A stretch of DNA of 64,000 nucleotides from Stereocaulon alpinum (Eukaryota; Ascomycota; Lecanoromycetes; Lecanorales; Stereocaulaceae), in NCBI GenBank assembly GCA_018257865.1, contig JAEUBA010000002.1, forward strand, positions 434,001-498,000, in the 5' to 3' direction. The translations under genes and the position numbers were made by a program. Under the pieces are notes generated by a model. It was not told the origin of the DNA, ran no database searches, and worked only from the letters and a program-made list of their open reading frames with translations. The first letter of the stretch is position 1. Every line of letters starts with the position of its first letter. Below are positions 57,106 through 64,000 of the stretch, one piece after another.

Positions 57106-58842
57106 ATGTACGGTATCATAGTTGGTGTGGCGGTTCTTGTGGCTCTATGGTTCCTGCAAGGCCAACGGTCTGCCATCCGGCGTCATGGCGAAAGACTACC
57201 GTAAAGCTCGTTCCGCATCCCGAGGAAATCACTGGCTGACGTTGCAGCATAGACGTCCTCCAGGCACACTTCCACTGGCTGGCAATGGTATTTGGTTTCT
57301 ACAACCCAGGCACAGGCTCCTTAACTGGTTTGTCCAAAGCGAAAGAGATGTAGGATTTAGCACATTCGAAATATCCGTACCATCTTTGCCACCAGGGATC
57401 GTGATAAACGACCCCCGGAATGTAGAACATGTTTTGAAGAACAATGACGTCTTCATCAAAGGCGACTTCTTCCGTGTTAGATCGTGGGACCTGTTCGGTA
57501 TGTGACCAAGCGTGTTCAGTATCTAGGTAGGATACAACATTTACGTAGACATTGCTCATGCTAATCGTCGGGCTTTACAGGTAACGGCATAATTAATGCT
57601 GATGGTGAACTTTGGAAGATTCAGCGAAAAGCAGGACTTCGCTTCTTCAACAACGCCAATCTAAGGACGTTGATAAACGATGTTCTACCGCCTATTTTGG
57701 CAGATACTGAGAAGACTTTAGACGATGCTGCTCAGGCTACTACGTCTGTAGATTTGCAAAGCGTTCTATTAGAGCTCACTACACGCTTAATGGGCAACAT
57801 GGCTTACGATGTACGTCTACCGACTTAGACTCTGTTGATGAATAGCTACCGCTCGCCGAGGTCGACCGAGGCTGACTCTACGTAGATGGATATGCCTGCG
57901 TCTTTACCGTTCTCGAAGTCGTTTGACTTCGCGTCTGGAGCGATCGGAGAACGATTTCAGAATCCGTTCTACAAATTCAAGGAGTTCGTGCTAGGTGCTC
58001 CGCTACGTAGAGCGGTCTTCGAGGTCAAGACATTTGGAAGTCAGATTGTTTCTGCCGCAGTGCAGAAGAGAGAAAAGCAGAAAAAAGCCGAGAATGCCGA
58101 TCCGCTTCAGAACAATCTGATTAATGCTCTACTAGATAACATCGAAGATCATGCAGTCGTTGCTGATGCCGCCATGAACTACTTGTCTGCAGGTAGGGAT
58201 ACGACTGCTCAATCTCTTACCTGGGCTTTCTACTTACTCATGCGTCACCCCAAAGTTCGAGAAGAGATCCTTAAAGAGTTAGAGACAACCTTTGCAGGTG
58301 CTAGTAATCAACTTCCGTTATCCTTCGACGCTATACAGCCTTCTGCTTTGCCTTACATATCAGCCGCCTTCAATGAAGTCTTACGGCTTTATCCACCCGT
58401 CCCTATCGAGCTCAAAGAATGCACCACATCAACCACGTTCCCAGACGGAACCTGGCTTCCCAAAGGCGCTGTGGTGATCTGGGCTACGTGGGCTATGTGT
58501 CGCTCGAAGAACATCTGGGGCGAAGATGCTGACGGTTTCCGGCCTGAACGATGGCTCATAAAAGGAGAAAACGGGGAGTTCTTGACCATGAGAAGCGTCA
58601 GCGCTTATGAGTTCCCGGTCTTCAATGGAGGCCCTAGATTGTGCCTTGGTAAGAAGATGGCGGAACTGTTAGCTGTCTACGTCATTGCCAACATGACATG
58701 GAAGTACGACTTCGAAGAAGTGTTTGACAAGCAAGTCAAGCCCGGAGATGAGCCGATGGAAAGGCGAAGCCAGAATAGCTTGACGCTGCCTATGGAAGGC
58801 GGATTGCCATGCTATGTGCGACGAAAGACAAGACAGGGCTAA
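57106..58842 (+). CDS. Cytochrome P450 (CYP52-like group)
   Basis: Membrane-anchored heme monooxygenase. Four exons: 57106-57200, 57253-57497, 57581-57810 and 57886-58842, about 508 aa. An N-terminal anchor (MYGIIVGVAVLVALWFL) is followed by the Pro-rich hinge RPPGTLPLAGN, reached only through the acceptor ATAG ending at 57252. I-helix: SAGRDTTAQSLTW; K-helix ExxR: NEVLRLYPPVP; PERF-like region: GFRPERW; heme loop FNGGPRLCLGK with the Cys ligand at about residue 443. The overall pattern (GNGIINADGELWKIQRKAG, FxGGPRxCLG) recalls fungal fatty-acid/alkane hydroxylases of the CYP52/CYP539 groups, which would suit a long-chain alkyl product of the divergent type III PKS. That pathway link is inference. 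Confidence 0.93.
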
Positions 58843-60012
58843 TAGACCTATAAACAACGTTCTTCTCAAAAGCACATCGCACCCATGTTGTAGACCTTGT
58901 CATAATATCTGCCTTCTACCTTGCAGCATTTGTATGTCCTCAAGTCAGAAGTCTTGGTACTTTGGAGTACGAGGAGCCAAAATCACACAGTGTAATAATG
59001 TCCTACCGAGGCTGTAATCTTGGATATTCTCAAGGCCCCGAAGCTGACACCAATGTCCCTGCAGCTGGCTCTGGAGCAGAATAGCATTTGCCTTTCGTGT
59101 CTTCTCTTCTCGTCCACCAGATTCATATATAATCATCACATGGAAGCCAGACCCTCTTGGGCCCTTTTCCAGGTAAAGCGGCAGTCGTTGACTTTTCCCA
59201 TCCTCCTGAGCAGGAATTATTGTACATTGTCCAGCTCTCGAGGGACATAAGGACCACAAGGGCCAATAGAAGTGCGAAGTTCTTACCAAGTATGGCGTTT
59301 AGTAGATGCTATTGACATTCACACTTTGTTCAGCTCGAACGATTTGAAGTCAAACCTCGCCAATTAACAGCACTCTATGTATCGATGTGAATGCCTACTA
59401 TACGATCTTCAAGACTTCAACATTGCCTCACTCATAGAGATTGATCTAAAGACGATTTTCCCTGTCGGGTTGTAGATACTTCCGGCTGCAGATCGCTATC
59501 AGATGGCTTCACCGTTCAGTGGGCCACCCGCCCGGCAGGGGCCCTTAGAGCCGATCACGGAGGCCCCTAGAGCCACCCTCACTTCAGGGTGTTTATTTGT
59601 TTCTGGGCGCCAAGTTTGTCACCTAGACAACCTCTTATTGGGCTCGTTCCGGGTGGGTGGCTCCATGAGCGGTGACTTTTGGTGATGGTGACTAGCGGGG
59701 CGGTAACCCGTACTGTACTGTAGATACGAATGTTAAGCTCAGTTAACGTCATCATCTCTAGTCTTTTCGTTCTCCCCACAGCAACTGCGTCCGGGGATCC
59801 TGTAGGCTGGGCGATATACCATCCAGCACATCTACGTGATCCGCTGACATTGGAGGGTGCCTTTCTGCAGCGCATGTCTAGAGCATTCTCCATATCATCT
59901 CCTCAAACGGTCTCTCGCATTAAGCTACGAGGGCACCATGTTGGTAAGATGCGCGTGAAGATAATATTACGCAGTCTTCCCTGGCCATCGACTGCCTCAC
60001 ACGAACTTTGAG
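58843..60012. other. Intergenic region, 1.2 kb
   Basis: Between the P450 and OMA1, both on the plus strand. It includes a G/C-rich patch (59515-59660) with two near-identical short direct repeats (GGGCCCTTAGAGCC and AGGCCCCTAGAGCC). Open frames near 59730-60011 show no family content. It marks the end of the accessory block. Confidence 0.25.
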
Positions 60013-61491
60013 ATGCCTCCAAGCATGCCCTTTGGGCTTTTGCCAAAGTCCTTACCAGTCCGCAATATCCGCCTTGCTCCACCATCACTCACACGCTCGC
60101 CCCTGATCTCGAAATTACCCACACGTTCAGCATCTCAGTGGGGCCCACTCGGTCGTCGCCAGCAACCTCGCTACAATCGCTTCAACAGAGCCCAACAACT
60201 CTACAACCTCTGGCACACTAGCCCTGGCTTTCGCTATAGTGTGGGTGGCATGGGTGTGGGCGGAGGCGTATTTTACTACGTCAACCTTGAACGAGTGCCA
60301 GTTTCAGGCCGTCTACGGTTCAACTGCGTCTCAGAAAAATATGAAGAGCAAACGGCAGAGCAACAGTTCCATATGGTGATGCAGGAATTCCGAGGTAGAG
60401 TCTTACCACCAAACCATCCATCATCGCGTTTGGTCAATAGGGTGTTGCAGAGGTTGATACCTGCAAGTGGACTGGAAGGGCAGCAATGGGAGGTAAGAGT
60501 GATCGATGATCCGGAGCAGAAAAATGCCTTTGTTATGCCCGGGTAAGACACATCCTTATCTACAACAGAAAGTCCCGTATTGGAGGAATACCTTCAGATG
60601 ATGTTATGACCGTACGATACAGAGCTTCGTCTGACAGCAAGACAGAGGCAAAGTTTTCGTCTTCAGTGGAATACTTCCCATCTGCGGCGGTGAAGACGGA
60701 TTAGCGGCAGTCCTGGGCCACGAGATCGCTCATCAACTGGCACATCACACTGGAGAGAAGTTGAGCAGCTACGTCTACCTTGTTCCTCTTGCATTCCTGG
60801 CTGCGTACACTATCGATATATCGGGGCAAATGGCATCGTTCATTCTTGACCTCATCCTATCGAGACCGGGATCAAGGAAGATGGAGGTATGTATTCTCTT
60901 GGTTGACCCGCTGTTCGAACGTACTTACTGATCTGCCTCATCGCAGTCTGAAGCAGACTACATAGGACTCCGTAAGAGCTCATAAACTGATCTAATGAAC
61001 TATGCCACAGCTGACATGGTTCAGTAATGATGGCAGAAGCATGCTATGATCCAAATGCTGCAGTGGGACTGTGAGTGTGCCGCAATTTCACAAATCGAGT
61101 CATACTAACTTCGTGTAGGTGGCAGCGTATGGCCAAAGCTGAGCAATATGCTCCACCTCAATTTCTTTCGACACATCCAGCTGTAGGCTACACACTGAAC
61201 AATTAATGCAATTCCGCATCACTGACGATATCCAGAGCAAAAATCGCATAACAAGGATTCAAGGGTGGTAAGTTTCGGCTATTCCTCCCAGAACGAACAC
61301 TGAGTCTAACCAAGCTCTCCAGGCTCCCTCAGGCACAAGAAAAGCAGGCGGAGAGCCAATGTGGCAGCACAATAGGATATGGTCAGTCTCCGAAGAAAGT
61401 TGATGATTAGCGACAGGTACTTACGTGATCAATATCTACAGCTAATGAGTTCAAACGAGCGTTCCAACGTAACGATGACGTTTTCTGGTGA
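60013..61491 (+). CDS. OMA1: OMA1-type mitochondrial inner-membrane metalloprotease
   Basis: Stress-activated M48 zinc protease of the mitochondrial inner membrane, involved in protein quality control. Eight exons: 60013-60542, 60646-60886, 60947-60971, 61025-61070, 61119-61182, 61236-61267, 61323-61381 and 61442-61491, about 348 aa with every phase closing. An Arg-rich presequence (SLPVRNIRLAPPSLTRS...) and a membrane segment near residues 75-95 precede the protease domain: NAFVMPGGKVFVFSGIL, the zinc motif HEIAH at 202-206, and the third ligand Glu in SEADYIG (about 259, just after an exon junction). LSTHPASKNRITRIQGWLP is the conserved C-terminal block. Exons of 25, 46, 32, 59 and 50 nt mean automatic prediction could easily fail here. 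Confidence 0.93.
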
Positions 61492-62781
61492 TACATTGGC
61501 TGGATCCAGACTAGATTAGTCTCGAAACCGTCAGTACAGATTAAGCACCAAAGAACTAATTGATATCATCATTGAGTAATATGGCACAATTCTAAAGCGC
61601 TAGTATTAGGCCTGCGAGGCTAGACGCTTTGCCGCCTCGCCGTCTGCGCCGGTCTCAATCTTCAGACAAAACTGAAACGCACCTTGAGGACAGTCCCATA
61701 TCACTTCTCTTAGGCCTGTTGGTGGACTGCTTGCGTTGCACACCTTCTGTGGCACGTACACACCGAACAATAGTGTGTACTTGTGTTGGAAAAAGCCACG
61801 GACCATTCCAAATCGCCCAGGACCGAAGAAATGGCTTCCCTACATCAAGGGTACTCCCTCGTGATGGTCTTCCAATTCCTTCATAGTCAATATTTCCAAG
61901 CAAAAGACTCCATTGACTTACTGGACTTCCTGCCCGTCACCAGTAATAAGTACCAAATCTATATATATGTTATCATTCCACCCAGCAACGGATCCTAATC
62001 GACATTCACTCCTTGAGATCTGCCCTTTATCCGCCAGCAATCATGCGCACTCCCTCCCTTACACTCGCAGCCATGATCAGCTTCTTAGCCTTACCATCAT
62101 AGCTACCCCTATCACAATGGCCACCCAGGAACAACGCTGCAATTACTGCTCTGACATGGTCGCTCTAAACGGCATCCACGAATGCTCCACAAATCCTTAT
62201 TGTTCTGGCTGTTATTGTTACGACAAGCTCCGCAAAGGCATTGATGAACGCTACCAAGGTCATATTAGGGGTCCTGTTCTTGAGTTGCGGAACTGAAGAT
62301 CTTGCTTGACAATTGTAGCCGACTTTTGTTGACATTCGTGCAGCGCGCATATGTACGGCGCGAAAGGGCTCGCCTTTACGCTGCCGCATAAGAGCCAAAG
62401 AATACGAGACGTGGGACGCTTCCAGCTGTTTCAACCCTCAGGCCAAACATGTATCCTCTGGTTCCTCATGTGTGCGCTTACATACCTTCAGCGGTCTCGA
62501 ACAATTGTCAAGCTTTGGACGGCCAGGGAAGCGTAGACTTGCCGACGACAACTCTTCGTAGCGTCGCTATACGCCTCTCCAGCCCACGGCTTTATGGGAC
62601 CGATGGGATCTCATCCGCGCTTCACGCGTACATGGTCGACAAGCCTATATAGAGCGAGCTGCGTCTCTGCTGTGAGACACAACCTACAACAAGCTTTCAT
62701 TAAGCTGCGGACGGTGTTCACTTGAAATCGAATGGATGAGGCTTTCATCACACTAACTCCACCGGACATTCGCAGCGAATC
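61492..62781. other. Intergenic region with one doubtful mini-ORF, 1.3 kb
   Basis: Apart from the cysteine-rich mini-ORF described separately, open frames here (61606-61998, 62351-62652) lack recognisable content. A TATATATA stretch at 61961-61968 lies about 80 bp before the signal-like ORF start and could be a TATA box. TATATAG at 62645-62651 lies about 130 bp before the secreted-protein gene. Confidence 0.3.
62117..62296 (+). CDS. Doubtful small cysteine-rich ORF
   Basis: A 59-codon frame from ATG 62117 has six cysteines within residues 8-34 (CNYC, HEC, YCSGCYC) and a hydrophilic tail. Just upstream, in a different phase, ATG 62043 opens a 19-codon frame that reads like a secretion signal (SLTLAAMISFLALPS) and then stops at 62100-62102. 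The two pieces would belong together only with a frameshift; no GT-AG intron connects them. It may be a broken small secreted protein gene, or chance. I do not recognise a family. Confidence 0.2.
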   Translation: MATQEQRCNYCSDMVALNGIHECSTNPYCSGCYCYDKLRKGIDERYQGHIRGPVLELRN

Positions 62782-63420
62782 ATGAAGTTACTATCAAGCC
62801 TCCTTTCCCCTCTGGCTACTCTCATCTCGGTCGCTCTTGCCGCCCAAGTCCAATTCACCAACGGCGTTGCTGCGTCTGCCGCCTTGCCATCAACCAGCCC
62901 CTTCTTGACCGAACCTGTAGGGACAAACACAACCGACTTAGGCGCCGCAGTCATTGAATGCATTCATAACCGCAACCCTTTCTCTGCGAGATATATGATA
63001 AAAAGACAGTGTGACAGCGCCATCCAGCAACTCCCACAGGACGACACCCAGGGTGTGTTCCACGTAGGGGGCAACGAAGACCCGTTTAGACTCCCCGTCG
63101 AGAGAGCATTCGAGAACTGCAAAGTCAAGGTCGAACTGAATTATGGCTATCCCGAGGATGACGGAAGCTGGGCGAAGATCATACCGCTTGCAACGGCATT
63201 GAGTCGCAAGTGCGCGAAACAAATACCAAGGACGAACACTTTGCTTCAGGGTAACAGGGCTGGGTATGTTATTGCGGGAGATCATGCAAAGATTCAGGTT
63301 ACGATCCTGTGGTTTCAGTCGATCGCTGGGGGCAATGCTACTGGGACAGATGTGACAGATGCGTACATTGGTGGCGCACTTGCGAATACTACTGCACCGG
63401 ACGCGGTCCTCGCGGCTTGA
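62782..63420 (+). CDS. Secreted four-cysteine protein of unknown function
   Basis: Single-exon, 212 residues. It begins with a good signal peptide (MKLLSSLLSPLATLISVALA, cleavage probably near residue 20-21). The mature part has four cysteines (in ECIHNRN, RQCDSA, ENCKVKV and RKCAKQ), enough for two disulfide bonds, and several N-glycosylation sequons (NTT, NAT, NTT). A YMIKRQC stretch contains a KR pair that could be a Kex2 site. Composition resembles conserved small secreted proteins of ascomycetes, with the pattern of an Ecp2/Hce2-unlike, unnamed family. I cannot name it. Apoplastic or cell-surface location is likely; an effector role is speculation. Confidence 0.7.
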   Translation: MKLLSSLLSPLATLISVALAAQVQFTNGVAASAALPSTSPFLTEPVGTNTTDLGAAVIECIHNRNPFSARYMIKRQCDSAIQQLPQDDTQGVFHVGGNEDPFRLPVERAFENCKVKVELNYGYPEDDGSWAKIIPLATALSRKCAKQIPRTNTLLQGNRAGYVIAGDHAKIQVTILWFQSIAGGNATGTDVTDAYIGGALANTTAPDAVLAA

Positions 63421-64000
63421 GTTCGTTGTGGTAGAGAGAGATAGCAGAATGAGTCACGGGAAAGGGGAAGTGGCATACTGGAGCTGGGAGTGTCATTATT
63501 CTTCTCGCTATCATGTCTCGCATTTGGCGAATACAAATACAATAGCGGTAGACCCGGATTGCCTATACTCGAGTCTTTCAGAAGCTTTGTCCCATATTTC
63601 GTCCCACTAGCTGCCACTGTGATTGGCATGAGATCCTCGTCCGTGACAGTGCTATTGCGCATGTAACTGTGGAGCGATATCAAATGTGTCCGACATCCAA
63701 CACGTTTATGGCCCCCTACGATGTAAGAAATTCAACTTAGGGCTTACGCCAAAGCTTTAGAAGCAACATACACAGGCCATCAGCTTGTTTGTACGAGTGG
63801 ACAAGTGGGGACTAGCGTTAGGGTTTCGAAGGAGATGAAACGGCCAAGGGGCGTCTCACACGACGGGACTCAAGCTTTCAATGCATCCCACGCGCCACTG
63901 AACTCCCTCCAGCTCCTGATGACGTTAATTATTGCCAGTCTATCTTCTGTTTACTCAGAAGACAATATCGACTTCAGCATAACTGTGATCACCACCTTAT
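63421..64000. other. Right-end non-coding stretch
   Basis: 580 bp downstream of the secreted-protein gene to the window edge. No open frame with family content and no repeat seen; a gene beginning beyond the edge may have its promoter here. Confidence 0.25.

Overview
The window reads as nuclear DNA of a filamentous ascomycete (Pezizomycotina; a Dothideomycetes-like lineage is my guess only). Protein families and gene structure support this: most genes are cut by short GT-AG introns of about 48-80 nt with CTRAY-type branch points, genes lie on both strands without operons, and fungal-specific families are present (fungal rhodopsin-domain protein, Helo-like NACHT-ankyrin STAND protein, UstYa/DUF3328 protein, DAL5-type MFS carrier). 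All exon structures given were rebuilt by eye from splice signals, reading-frame closure and remembered family conservation. No database search was run.

The left part (about 0.2-41.3 kb) is mostly conserved housekeeping: a CLC chloride transporter divergent from the giant ribosome-assembly ATPase midasin; an AT-hook protein with 21-residue tandem repeats; a PRCC-domain protein; the TORC2 subunit Sin1; the CTD-kinase subunit Ctk3; pyrroline-5-carboxylate reductase; an INO80-F/HMG-like (Nhp10-type) chromatin protein; an Rmd1/DUF155 membrane protein; the U3 snoRNP factor Utp16; and a methyltransferase-like protein. Two lesions interrupt this: a NACHT-ankyrin NLR-like immune receptor gene (22.95-26.56 kb) with a single in-frame stop inside nearly identical ankyrin repeats, and a decayed bHLH gene (33.48-34.30 kb) with four stops, all explicable as C-to-T changes at CpA, plus a frameshift.

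The middle-right part (about 41.9-58.8 kb) looks like an accessory, secondary-metabolism block: an MFS drug:H+ antiporter, a seven-exon rhodopsin-like 7TM protein, a tiny secreted precursor made almost wholly of six 12-residue repeats, a divergently transcribed UstYa-family (DUF3328) protein, a DAL5-type MFS carrier divergent from a D-lactate-dehydrogenase-like flavoprotein, and a type III polyketide synthase divergent from a cytochrome P450. The precursor/UstYa pair has the arrangement of fungal ribosomally made, post-translationally modified peptide (RiPP) loci such as dikaritins and victorin. Its repeats contain neither Tyr/Phe nor dibasic Kex2 sites, so if it is a RiPP it would be of a new kind. 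This is the best candidate for an undescribed system here.

The right end (60-64 kb) holds the mitochondrial metalloprotease OMA1 (eight exons, several very small), a doubtful cysteine-rich mini-ORF and a secreted four-cysteine protein of unknown function. Several intergenic stretches of 0.8-1.5 kb show no gene I can support.
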